Source of the DNA: Betaproteobacteria bacterium RIFCSPLOWO2_02_FULL_68_150 | GTDB lineage: Bacteria; Pseudomonadota; Gammaproteobacteria; Burkholderiales; SG8-39 | Assembly (NCBI GenBank): GCA_001771975.1 | Contig: MERE01000178.1 | Location: 1-22,781, forward strand | DNA: 22,781 nucleotides | Direction of reading: 5' to 3' | The notes under the pieces: model-generated | Database searches by the model: none | What the model was told of the DNA's origin: nothing | The model's input: the letters and a program-made list of their open reading frames with translations, nothing else | Shown here: positions 14,611 to 22,114 of the stretch, piece after piece | Numbering within the stretch: position 1 is the first letter of the stretch | Layout of the letters: each line of letters starts with the position of its first letter | Program-made: the position numbers and the translations under genes

Positions 14611-15882
14611 ATGGCTATCGCAATCGTATTGGTATTGTTGGTCGTCGGCTCCGTCCTTTTTCAATTCCTGAGCCCGTGGTATTTCACACCGATCGCCTCC
14701 AACTGGAGCGCGATGGACGACACCATCAGCCTCACGTTCTGGGTCACCGGGGTCGTCTTCGTCGCCGTCAATTTGTTCCTGGCCTATTGCGTGGTCCGCT
14801 ATCGTCATCGGAAGGACAGCCGTGCGAAGTACGAACCCGAGAATAAAAAGCTGGAGTGGTGGCTGGTCGGATTGACCGCAGCGGGCGTCGCCGCCATGTT
14901 GGCCCCCGGCTTGTTTGTATGGGCGAACTTCGTCGAAGTCCCGAGCGACGCGGCGGTGCTCGAGGTCGTGGGCAGGCAGTGGTCTTTTGGCTTTCGCTTT
15001 CCGGGGAATGACGGCAAGTTGGGTACCGTCGATGCCCGGCACGTCAGCGATAAAAATCCGTTTGGCATGAATCCCGACGATCCCAACGGACAGGATGACG
15101 TCCTGATATCCGGCTCGGAGCTGCATCTGCCCGTCGACAAGCCGGTCAAGCTGCTGCTGCGCTCCATCGACGTCCTGCACAACTTCGCCGTGCCACAGTT
15201 CCGGGCCAAGATGGATCTGGTGCCGGGCCTGGTCACCTATATCTGGCTCACCCCCACCCGAACCGGGAAATTCGACCTCCTGTGCAACGAATTGTGCGGC
15301 GTCGCGCACTTCGCCATGCGTGGCAAAGTCGTCGTGGAAGAAGAGCGCGCGTTTCAGGCGTGGTTGAGCGGCCATCCGACGTTCGCGCAGGCTGCGGCGC
15401 GAGCACCCGGCGATGCCGCCGCAGGCAGACCGCTCTATGCAGTGTGTGCTGCCTGCCATGGCGCGCAAGCGGAGGGCAATCCTGCGCTGCATGCGCCAAA
15501 ATTGAGTGGGCAGGGAGACTGGTACCTGCAACGGCAATTGAAATATTTCAAGCAAGGTACCCGGGGTGCACACGACAAGGATGTCTTTGGCAAGATGATG
15601 GCGCCGATGGCGGCGACGCTGGGTGATGACACCGCCATCGACAATGTCAGCGCTTATATCAAGACGCTGCCGGATAATCCCGCCCCGGCCACGGTGAAGG
15701 GCACTGCCAGCGACGGGATGAGCGATTGGTATCTGGTCACTCAATTGAAAAATTTCAAACAGGGTGTTCGCGGCGCCCATCCGCAAGACATGTACGGCCC
15801 CCAGATGGCATTGATGTCCGAAATTCTGGCCGACGATCAGGCAATCAATGACCTCGTTGCCTACATCAATACCCTAAGGTGA
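14611..15882 (+). CDS. coxM: Cytochrome c oxidase subunit II, CoxM-like, with unusual cytochrome c tail
   Basis: Electron-entry subunit of the second oxidase, 423 residues. Three membrane helices (about 3-22, 40-62, 83-106) precede a cupredoxin domain. CuA ligands are His190 (DVLHNF), Cys225, Glu227, Cys229, His233 and Met236 (CNELCGVAHFAM). One haem site, CAACH, lies at 279-283. The tail then holds two 51-residue repeats (303-353 and 372-422), both beginning DWYL and sharing FKQG-RGAH; the second has no CxxCH before it. The ATG at 14611 is preferred over TTG at 14599, which abuts the GGGAG ribosome site; the ATG is 12 nt from it. Codon use is less GC-rich than in coxB. The name follows Bradyrhizobium CoxMNOP and is by resemblance. 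Confidence 0.9.
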   Translation: MAIAIVLVLLVVGSVLFQFLSPWYFTPIASNWSAMDDTISLTFWVTGVVFVAVNLFLAYCVVRYRHRKDSRAKYEPENKKLEWWLVGLTAAGVAAMLAPGLFVWANFVEVPSDAAVLEVVGRQWSFGFRFPGNDGKLGTVDARHVSDKNPFGMNPDDPNGQDDVLISGSELHLPVDKPVKLLLRSIDVLHNFAVPQFRAKMDLVPGLVTYIWLTPTRTGKFDLLCNELCGVAHFAMRGKVVVEEERAFQAWLSGHPTFAQAAARAPGDAAAGRPLYAVCAACHGAQAEGNPALHAPKLSGQGDWYLQRQLKYFKQGTRGAHDKDVFGKMMAPMAATLGDDTAIDNVSAYIKTLPDNPAPATVKGTASDGMSDWYLVTQLKNFKQGVRGAHPQDMYGPQMALMSEILADDQAINDLVAYINTLR

Positions 15883-15915
15883 CCGGCCGGCTCGACTAGC
15901 GAAGAGGAGATTTTC

Positions 15916-17691
15916 ATGGATTACGTTGCGCATGACGCATCGGCGTTCGCCCCACCTGCCGAAGTCGACGAGATGGAGCTCTATCATCCGAAGACATTCG
16001 TGGGAAAGTACATCTGGAGCCAGGACGCCAAAGTCATCGCCATCCAGTACGCGATCACCGCGATCGGCATAGGGTTGGTGGCGTTGGTGTTGTCGTGGTT
16101 CATGCGGCTGCAGCTGGGGTTTCCGAACAGCTTTCAATTCATCAACCCGAGCAACTACCTTCAGTTTGTCACCCAGCACGGCATGATCATGGTCATCTAC
16201 CTGCTCACCGCCTTGTTTCTGGGGGGGTTTGGCAACTACCTCATCCCGCTGATGGTCGGCGCGCGCGATATGGTTTTCCCCTACGTCAACATGGTGAGTT
16301 ACTGGGTCTATCTGAGCGCCGTGTTGTTGCTGATCGCGAGTTTCTTCGTCGCAGGCGGGCCCACGGGCGCCGGCTGGACCCTGTACCCGCCGCAGGCAAT
16401 CCTCCAAGGCACGCCGGGGGCGACTTGGGGAATCATCTTGATGCTCGTTTCCCTGGCTTTGTTCATCATCGGATTCACCATGGGCGGTTTGAACTATGTG
16501 GTGACGGTGTTGCAGGCGCGCACGCGTGGCATGACGATGATGCGGCTGCCGCTGACGGTATGGGGCATTTTCACGGCCACCATCCTGGCGCTGTTGGCCT
16601 TTCCCGCCTTGTTCGTCAGCGCCATCATGATGTTGCTGGACTTGACGCTGGGCACGAGTTTCTTCATGCCCGCCCTCGTCTCGATGGGACAACAGAGTGA
16701 ACACACGGGAGGCAATCCGTTGTTGTTTCAGCATCTGTTCTGGTTCTTCGGTCATCCCGAGGTCTACATCGTCGCCCTGCCGGCCTTCGGCATCGTCTCC
16801 GACCTCCTCAGCGTCCATGCGCGAAAAAACATCTTCGGCTATCGGATGATGGTGTGGGCGATTGTGGCCATCGGGGGCTTGAGTTTCCTGGTGTGGGCCC
16901 ATCATATGTACGTCAGCGGAATGAACCCGTACTTCGGCTTCTTTTTCGCCACCACCACGCTGATCATTGCGATTCCCACGGCCCTCAAGGTCTACAACTG
17001 GGTGCTGACGCTGTGGCACGGCAACATCCGCCTCACCGTCCCGATGCTGTTTGCCATCGGGTTCATCTTCGCGTTCATCCATGGCGGGTTAACGGGCCTG
17101 TTCCTCGGTAACGTGACCGTGAGCGTACCGCTTTCGGACACCATGTTCGTGGTCGCGCACTTCCATATGGTGATGGCGGTGGCGCCGATCATGGTGGTGT
17201 TCGGGGCGATCTACCACTGGTACCCCAAGATCACCGGGCGCATGCTGAACGACACCTTGGGCAAATTTCACTTCTGGGTGACCTTCCTCGGGACCTATGC
17301 GGTCTACCTGCCGATGCATTACCTGGGCTTTTTGGGCGTGCCGCGCCGCTATTATGCAGTTGGCGGCACGGACTTCATCCCCGCATCGGCGCAGTCCTTG
17401 AATGCCGGTATCACCATCGCGGCCCTGATCGCGGGCGCCGTCCAAGCGGTGTTTTTGTACAACCTGGTGTGGAGCTATTTCAAAGGCAAACCAGCGGGCG
17501 GCAACCCCTGGAACGCCACCACGCTGGAGTGGCAAACCCCCGATACTCCGCCGAAGCACGGCAACTTTGGCCCCACGCTGCCGTCGGTCTATCGCTGGGC
17601 ATACGATTACAGCGTGCCGGGCGCCGAGCAGGATTTCATTCCGCAAAACGTCCCGGCGCGAGAGGTCGCCCGAAGCGGGACTAAGACCTAG
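15916..17691 (+). CDS. coxN: Cytochrome c oxidase subunit I of the second oxidase, CoxN-like
   Basis: A 591-residue haem-copper oxidase catalytic subunit, divergent from ctaD in the same window. Ligands are complete: His88 and His417 (haem a), His415 (high-spin haem), and His280, His329 and His330 (CuB), with Tyr284 in GHPEVY. D-channel Asn107, Asp118 and Asn125, Glu282 and K-channel Lys358 mark a proton-pumping A1-type enzyme. It has a longer N-terminus, a loop around 145-170 (GGPTGAGWTLYPPQ) and a long C-terminal tail compared with ctaD. An excellent AGGAGA ribosome site precedes the ATG. The 33-bp gap to coxM and the following coxO/coxP genes indicate one operon. It is possibly a low-affinity or alternative oxidase; the physiological role is unknown. 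Confidence 0.93.
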   Translation: MDYVAHDASAFAPPAEVDEMELYHPKTFVGKYIWSQDAKVIAIQYAITAIGIGLVALVLSWFMRLQLGFPNSFQFINPSNYLQFVTQHGMIMVIYLLTALFLGGFGNYLIPLMVGARDMVFPYVNMVSYWVYLSAVLLLIASFFVAGGPTGAGWTLYPPQAILQGTPGATWGIILMLVSLALFIIGFTMGGLNYVVTVLQARTRGMTMMRLPLTVWGIFTATILALLAFPALFVSAIMMLLDLTLGTSFFMPALVSMGQQSEHTGGNPLLFQHLFWFFGHPEVYIVALPAFGIVSDLLSVHARKNIFGYRMMVWAIVAIGGLSFLVWAHHMYVSGMNPYFGFFFATTTLIIAIPTALKVYNWVLTLWHGNIRLTVPMLFAIGFIFAFIHGGLTGLFLGNVTVSVPLSDTMFVVAHFHMVMAVAPIMVVFGAIYHWYPKITGRMLNDTLGKFHFWVTFLGTYAVYLPMHYLGFLGVPRRYYAVGGTDFIPASAQSLNAGITIAALIAGAVQAVFLYNLVWSYFKGKPAGGNPWNATTLEWQTPDTPPKHGNFGPTLPSVYRWAYDYSVPGAEQDFIPQNVPAREVARSGTKT

Positions 17692-17711
17692 GCGATCCGG
17701 AATCCAACGAC

Positions 17712-18368
17712 GTGGGCATCTTTCACGAATTGACGGTCAAACCCTGGGCCACGGACCAGGGCAAGGTCGACGATCTTCACGCGGGAGGTACATCGCCTCC
17801 CGCCGCGAGGAAACTCGCCTTGAGGGTATTTCTTGCCGTGGTCGCGGTCCTGTTCACGCTCTTGGTTACCGCATACAGCGGCCGCATGGCCTATGAGGAC
17901 TGGCGTCCCGCGCCTCAAGTCAGCCTGCTGTGGGCGAATACGCTGGTGCTGATATTGAGCAGTGTCGCCCTGCAATGGGCGCAGTATTCAGTGCGTCGTG
18001 GGCGGATCGACGCCATGCGAGTCGGCCTGCTTGCGGGTGGGACTTTCACCGTGGTTTTCCTGTTCGGGCAGTTCCTCGCCTGGCGGCAGCTCGCCACGAT
18101 GGTTTATTTCGAGCTGACGAATCCGGCGATCGCGTTTTTTTATCTGATCACGGGATTGCACGGGGCGCACCTGTTGGGCGGTCTGGTGGCCTGGGGCAGG
18201 ACTGTCGCCAGAGTGTGGGGCGATTTTGACGTGGCGAAGACAAGGCAGAGCGTGGAGTTATGTACCGTTTACTGGCACTTTCTGCTGCTGGTCTGGTTGG
18301 TCCTTTTCGGCCTGCTGTTTACGGGGAATAATCTGGACGTTTTGTTGAAGCTCTGCGGGATCAGGTAA
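17712..18368 (+). CDS. coxO: Cytochrome c oxidase subunit III-type protein, CoxO-like
   Basis: A 218-residue membrane protein with about five helices. It has subunit III landmarks in the second half: GQFLAWRQL, FFYLITGLHGAHLLGGLVAW (matching the TGFHGxHV region of subunit III) and VYWHFLLLVWLVLFGLLF. The start is GTG at 17712, 20 bp after coxN, with a weak ribosome site. Two successive subunit-III-like genes after subunit I are a hallmark of CoxMNOP clusters, where the pair is thought to share the subunit III role. It is the more divergent of the two. Confidence 0.85.
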   Translation: MGIFHELTVKPWATDQGKVDDLHAGGTSPPAARKLALRVFLAVVAVLFTLLVTAYSGRMAYEDWRPAPQVSLLWANTLVLILSSVALQWAQYSVRRGRIDAMRVGLLAGGTFTVVFLFGQFLAWRQLATMVYFELTNPAIAFFYLITGLHGAHLLGGLVAWGRTVARVWGDFDVAKTRQSVELCTVYWHFLLLVWLVLFGLLFTGNNLDVLLKLCGIR

Positions 18369-18382
18369 AGGGCCCAAAGCAC

Positions 18383-19105
18383 ATGACACAAGCGATTTCG
18401 ACCGATACCGTAGAACCCCTCCCGCTCGCTGAAGGCGTGCAGGGCATCGTCGCCGACTGGTCTTCCGACCAGCGGGCGTTCAAGAATGTTCCCTGGGGCA
18501 AGGCCATGATGTGGATCTTCCTCCTCAGCGATACCTTCATCTTCAGCAGTTTCCTGATTTCGTACATGACGGTGCGAATGTCCACCACGGTGCCCTGGCC
18601 CAACCCCAGTGAGGTCTTCGCGCTGACACTCTTCGGCAAGAGCATCCCTCTCATCCTGATCGCCATCATGACCTTCATCCTGATCAGCAGCAGCGGGACG
18701 ATGGCCATGGCGGTCAAATTCGGTTATGAAAAAAATAAAAGGATGACCTTTGTCCTGTTGCTGATCACCGCGGCATTGGGCGCCACATTCGTCGGCATGC
18801 AGGCCTTCGAGTGGAGCAAGCTGATCCACGAGGGAGTACGACCCTGGGGCAACCCCATGGGTGCGGCGCAGTTTGGCTCGGCCTTTTTCATGATCACGGG
18901 CTTTCATGGCACGCACGTGTCGATCGGCGTGATATTCCTGGTCATCGTGGCGATCAAGGTGTTGCGGGGTGATCTGGATCACCAGAGGCCGGGCTTTCTG
19001 ACCGGCAGGAAGGGGAGCTACGAGATCGTCGAAACCATGGGCCTGTATTGGCACTTCGTCGATCTGGTGTGGGTATTCATCTTCGCACTTTTCTATCTTT
19101 GGTAG
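18383..19105 (+). CDS. coxP: Cytochrome c oxidase subunit III, CoxP-like
   Basis: A 240-residue, multi-helix subunit III. It carries WIFLLSDTFIFSSFLISYMT (helix with a conserved acidic residue), FFMITGFHGTHVSIGVIFL and LYWHFVDLVWVFIFALFYLW, close to canonical subunit III. It lacks the first two helices' usual N-terminal motif seen in ctaE, and begins with a soluble segment of about 38 residues. The ATG lies 14 bp after coxO with AAAGGG upstream. Codon use is less GC-rich than in ctaE. Subunit IV follows after 8 bp. Confidence 0.9.
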   Translation: MTQAISTDTVEPLPLAEGVQGIVADWSSDQRAFKNVPWGKAMMWIFLLSDTFIFSSFLISYMTVRMSTTVPWPNPSEVFALTLFGKSIPLILIAIMTFILISSSGTMAMAVKFGYEKNKRMTFVLLLITAALGATFVGMQAFEWSKLIHEGVRPWGNPMGAAQFGSAFFMITGFHGTHVSIGVIFLVIVAIKVLRGDLDHQRPGFLTGRKGSYEIVETMGLYWHFVDLVWVFIFALFYLW

Positions 19106-19113
19106 GGGACAAC

Positions 19114-19440
19114 GTGGCACACGCACAGGGGCAACAACATCCGATCGGCATTTATCTCAAGATCTGGGGATTGCTGTTCGTTCTCAGCACCGCGTCTTAT
19201 CTGGTCGACTACTTCCACTTTCAGGGTTACCTGAGGTGGTTTCTGATCGTCGTGTTCATGCTGTTGAAGGCCGGGCTGATCGTTGCCGTCTTCATGCACA
19301 TGATGTGGGAGCGGCTGGCCCTGATGTACGCCATCGTGGTCCCGACGCTGTTGCTGATGGTGCTGTTGGGCATCGGAGCGCTTGAAGCGGACTACACTTT
19401 TTTTACGCGGAGCGTCTTTTTCGTGAAGGGATTGTTGTAG
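19114..19440 (+). CDS. Cytochrome c oxidase subunit IV-type small membrane protein
   Basis: A 108-residue protein with three membrane helices (about 14-33, 41-64 and 71-92). The pattern LKAGLIVAVFMHMMWERLAL is the signature of the prokaryotic subunit IV family (CyoD/CtaF-like), usually the last core gene in such operons. The start is GTG at 19114, behind a strong GGGGAC ribosome site and 8 bp after coxP. It probably stabilises the CuB region of subunit I, by analogy. Confidence 0.88.
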   Translation: MAHAQGQQHPIGIYLKIWGLLFVLSTASYLVDYFHFQGYLRWFLIVVFMLLKAGLIVAVFMHMMWERLALMYAIVVPTLLLMVLLGIGALEADYTFFTRSVFFVKGLL

Positions 19441-19442
19441 CA

Positions 19443-19946
19443 ATGACCAAAAAAAGCCACGCCATGAACGTCTCGATCATTCTTGGGGTCAGTGCAGCGC
19501 TGATGCTGTTTTTTCTCGTTCTGGTGGCCCATCACCGCAGCATCGCCGACCGGGTCCGACTGGATCGCAGCGCGCTGCTGGCCAGCGGTTCGAGCGTGGC
19601 CGAGCGGATCAAGCCCGTTGGCCAGGTCAGCGTCGTTGCGGCAGAAACTCCGCGGGAGCCTGTAAAGAACGCCGTGGCCGCGCCGCCACCCGGCCGCGAT
19701 GGGCAGCAGGTCTACCGGGCGAGTTGCGTCGCCTGTCACGGTGCCGGTATTGCCGGCGCGCCGAAGGTCGATGATAGGGGCCAGTGGGCCAGGCGCATCG
19801 CAAAGGGTGTCGACGCTCTCTACGCCAGTGCCGTCAATGGGGTACAGGGGAGCGCGGGAGCGATGCCGGCCAGGGGCGGGAACCCTGCGCTGAGCGACGC
19901 CGAAGTCAGGGCAGCCGTCGACTACATGGTAGCGCGGTCGAAATAA
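19443..19946 (+). CDS. Membrane-anchored monohaem cytochrome c (c5-like)
   Basis: A 167-residue protein with an N-terminal membrane helix (about 9-29), a flexible linker rich in Ala/Val/Pro (about 45-83) and a cytochrome c domain. The haem site CVACH is at 95-99 and the axial methionine is likely Met141 in SAGAMPARGG. The GAMPARGGNPALSDAEV pattern is that of cytochrome c5. It starts two bases after the subunit IV stop, so it belongs to the operon and is probably a dedicated electron donor to the CoxM haem or CuA, or an extra subunit (inference). Confidence 0.9.
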   Translation: MTKKSHAMNVSIILGVSAALMLFFLVLVAHHRSIADRVRLDRSALLASGSSVAERIKPVGQVSVVAAETPREPVKNAVAAPPPGRDGQQVYRASCVACHGAGIAGAPKVDDRGQWARRIAKGVDALYASAVNGVQGSAGAMPARGGNPALSDAEVRAAVDYMVARSK

Positions 19947-20009
19947 GCCGTTTGCCGGTTCTCATCTGCAGCGCCCATATCAGGCAGACGAAAGCCGGAT
20001 GGCGCCACC

Positions 20010-20672
20010 TCATGTCGCATTGGCTGCCGCAAGCTTGCGCACCAATTTGAAACGACTGCTGATGACTGCCGCATCGTGGGGCGGCGTGAACACCGCATGA
20101 TATCGGGCCCGCGGATCCAGCAAGAATACGGCCATGGTGTGATCGACGGGATAGTCATCCATGCCCGGTGTAATCGTCACCTGATACGCGGCGCCTAGCT
20201 GACCGGTCAGGTTGGCGATCTGCGCGTTGTCTCCCGTGACGCCGAGAAACGTGGCATCAAAATGGCCCACGTATTGCCCGAGCTTGCTGGGGGTGTCGCG
20301 ATTCGGATCGACCGAGACAAACACGAACTGGACTTCTTCGGCGCCGCCCGCATTCCGGGCGATGTTGTCACGCGCGCGGGCGAGTACCGCAAGGGTCGTC
20401 GGACAGATGTCCGCGCAGTGGGTGAAGCCGAAAAAGAGAAACGACCATTTTCCCTTCAGGCTCGCAAGATCGAATGCCCGCTGGCGATGATCGTTGAGCG
20501 CAAAGGCCGTCAGTGGCTTCGGATCCGGAAACACTGTGATCACCGGGTCCGGGAGCAATAGGGCCCGCGAACCCTGCTGCCGATCTATTTCCGCGAGCCA
20601 CGCTCCGGCAAGCAGCGCGGCCAGCGCGACGGTTGATATCATGAGGCTGAATCTGAGAGATCGGCTGTTCAT
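20010..20672 (-). CDS. Sco1/SenC-family copper chaperone
   Basis: A 220-residue thioredoxin-fold protein anchored by an N-terminal helix (about 8-27). It inserts or reduces copper at the CuA site of subunit II. The copper ligands are Cys86 and Cys90 in FTHCADICP and His178 in DYPVDHTM. The FVSVDPNRDTPSKL and FLLDPRARY motifs are typical. The ATG at 20672 is chosen because the open frame further upstream is only an overlap with SURF1. It converges with the cytochrome c gene and diverges from SURF1. It likely serves the two CuA-containing oxidases here. Confidence 0.94.
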   Translation of the reverse strand: MNSRSLRFSLMISTVALAALLAGAWLAEIDRQQGSRALLLPDPVITVFPDPKPLTAFALNDHRQRAFDLASLKGKWSFLFFGFTHCADICPTTLAVLARARDNIARNAGGAEEVQFVFVSVDPNRDTPSKLGQYVGHFDATFLGVTGDNAQIANLTGQLGAAYQVTITPGMDDYPVDHTMAVFLLDPRARYHAVFTPPHDAAVISSRFKLVRKLAAANAT

Positions 20673-20719
20673 GACTGTTCGATGGAAAAATCCTGAGTCC
20701 GCCGCCGTTCGCGGCAGCG

Positions 20720-20725
20720 ATTCTA
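20720..20725 (-). promoter_or_regulatory. Candidate -10 box (TAGAAT) for the sco gene
   Basis: On the minus strand the sequence GCTAGAATC occurs about 48 bp before the Sco start codon, a five-of-six match to TATAAT; no clear -35 is seen. The same nine bases precede ctaB at 22091-22099. The 114-bp gap 20673-20786 holds no other recognisable feature. Confidence 0.4.
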
Positions 20726-20786
20726 GCGCCTTCCCCAATTGCGCTTGGTGGCGCCGCGATGACCCCGTAACGCAGCCTGACCGGAA

Positions 20787-21557
20787 ATGCAGCCCGCCCG
20801 CATGAAGTTCGGCGCCTTCAGATTCCGGCCGCGCTGGTGGGGCGTGCTGCTTGCCGCAATCGGATGCGCGGCCGGCGTCGCGCTTGGCAACTGGCAGTGG
20901 GCGCGGGCGGCGGAGCGCCGCGCCAGCTTTGCCCGGATCGAAGCCGCGGCGCAGGCGCCTTCGATCGCATGGCGGCATGGACCGATCGAGGCGGCGTCGC
21001 TCGTACACCGGAGGGTCGCGCTCGCAGGGGAGTTCCTGCCCGGCTATACGGTGCTGCTCGATTTCCGCCTGCATCGCGGCCGCCCCGGTTTTCACGTGGT
21101 GCAGCCGCTGCGCGTTGCGGGGAGCGGGGCGTACGTGCTGGTGTTGCGCGGCTGGATCGCTGCGCCGGAGCGCCGCGAGCGCTTGCCGCCAATCGTCACG
21201 CCCGCAGGCACGCAGCGCATCGAGGGCATTGCGCTCGATCGCCTGCCGCAATTCCTGGAGCCACCGCATGCCGCCGAAGCCTGCCGGCCGGGGCCTGCGC
21301 CCTGCGTCTGGCAGAACCTGAAGATCGAGGCTTTTTCCGCCTGGGCCGGGATCGCGCTGGCGCCGGTCGTGATCGAACAGGCAGGCGACCTGGCCGACGG
21401 TCTGGCGCGGCAGTGGGAGCGCCCCGAGGCGGGCTTTCGCAGGAACGAGATGTATGCGCTGCAGTGGTACTCGCTCGCCGGATTGTCGCTGCTCCTGCTG
21501 ATCGTATTGAGCTTGCGGCGTGAACCGCCCTCCGGTGGACCAGGCACCGCCCGCTGA
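20787..21557 (+). CDS. SURF1-family cytochrome oxidase assembly protein
   Basis: A 256-residue inner-membrane protein that helps place haem a into subunit I. It has the two flanking helices of SURF1 (about 17-35 and 226-246), the LGNWQWARAAER motif after helix 1, the VLRGWIAAPERR segment and the late NEMYALQWYSLAG motif before helix 2. The ATG at 20787 is used; an ATG at 20802 gives a protein five residues shorter and cannot be excluded. The 3' end overlaps the next gene by 38 bp. In related genomes it usually follows ctaE and DUF2909, from which it is separated here by the second oxidase. Confidence 0.93.
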   Translation: MQPARMKFGAFRFRPRWWGVLLAAIGCAAGVALGNWQWARAAERRASFARIEAAAQAPSIAWRHGPIEAASLVHRRVALAGEFLPGYTVLLDFRLHRGRPGFHVVQPLRVAGSGAYVLVLRGWIAAPERRERLPPIVTPAGTQRIEGIALDRLPQFLEPPHAAEACRPGPAPCVWQNLKIEAFSAWAGIALAPVVIEQAGDLADGLARQWERPEAGFRRNEMYALQWYSLAGLSLLLLIVLSLRREPPSGGPGTAR

Positions 21558-22095
21558 AGGGTCGGTCGCGCGCGGCCGCCTGAAGCTCGTCCTGATCGGC
21601 GCGCTGTTTGCGCTGCCGGTGCTCACCGGGTGGATTGCGTATCTCACCGGCTGGGTTCCGGGCACGACGTCGAACTACGGCACGCTCATTGCACCCCAGC
21701 CGATCGCGGCGGCAGCGGTCGCGGCCTTGCGCGGCAAGTGGGTGCTGGTGCAGCTCGATGGCGGCGCCTGCGGCGCGCAGTGCGAAAGGAAGCTCTATTA
21801 CATGCGCCAGGTACGCCGCGCGCAGGGCAAGGAATTGAATCGCGTCGAGCGCCTGTGGCTGCTCACCGATGAGATCGCACCGAAGGGCGAACTGCTCGCG
21901 GCGATCGAGGGGACGCGGATCGCGCGCGCGAGTGCGGGCGATGCCGCTGCCTTTCCGGCCGAGGGTGCGCCGAGCGATCACATCTATCTGATCGATCCGC
22001 TCGGCAACCTGATGCTGCGCTTTCCGCGCGACCCGGATCCCGCGAAGATGGTGCAGGACCTCGAGCGCCTCCTGAAATACTCGGGTTTCGGCTAG
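21520..22095 (+). CDS. Sco-like small membrane protein of the oxidase assembly block
   Basis: A 191-residue protein with one N-terminal membrane helix (about 21-41) and a thioredoxin-like domain. It carries CGAQC (Cys84/Cys88) after WVLVQLDGGA and a histidine (His154) in SDHIYLIDPLGNL. This matches the Sco-type CxxxC-plus-His copper site in order and spacing. It is found between SURF1 and ctaA/ctaB in betaproteobacteria and is generally annotated only as a hypothetical or transmembrane protein. The start is GTG at 21520 inside the SURF1 gene. A role in copper or thiol chemistry of CuA assembly is inferred. Confidence 0.85.
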   Translation: MNRPPVDQAPPAEGSVARGRLKLVLIGALFALPVLTGWIAYLTGWVPGTTSNYGTLIAPQPIAAAAVAALRGKWVLVQLDGGACGAQCERKLYYMRQVRRAQGKELNRVERLWLLTDEIAPKGELLAAIEGTRIARASAGDAAAFPAEGAPSDHIYLIDPLGNLMLRFPRDPDPAKMVQDLERLLKYSGFG

Positions 22096-22098
22096 AAT
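22093..22098 (+). promoter_or_regulatory. Candidate -10 box (TAGAAT) before ctaB
   Basis: TAGAAT overlaps the stop codon of the preceding gene and would start transcription about 10 bp before the ctaB ATG. No -35 is evident. It could give ctaB its own promoter, independent of SURF1. Confidence 0.4.
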
Positions 22099-22114
22099 CT
22101 CCGCCTTTCTCGCC

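Noticed and set aside
19947..20009. Terminator between convergent cytochrome c and sco genes
   Set aside because: No GC stem followed by a T-run could be found on either strand.
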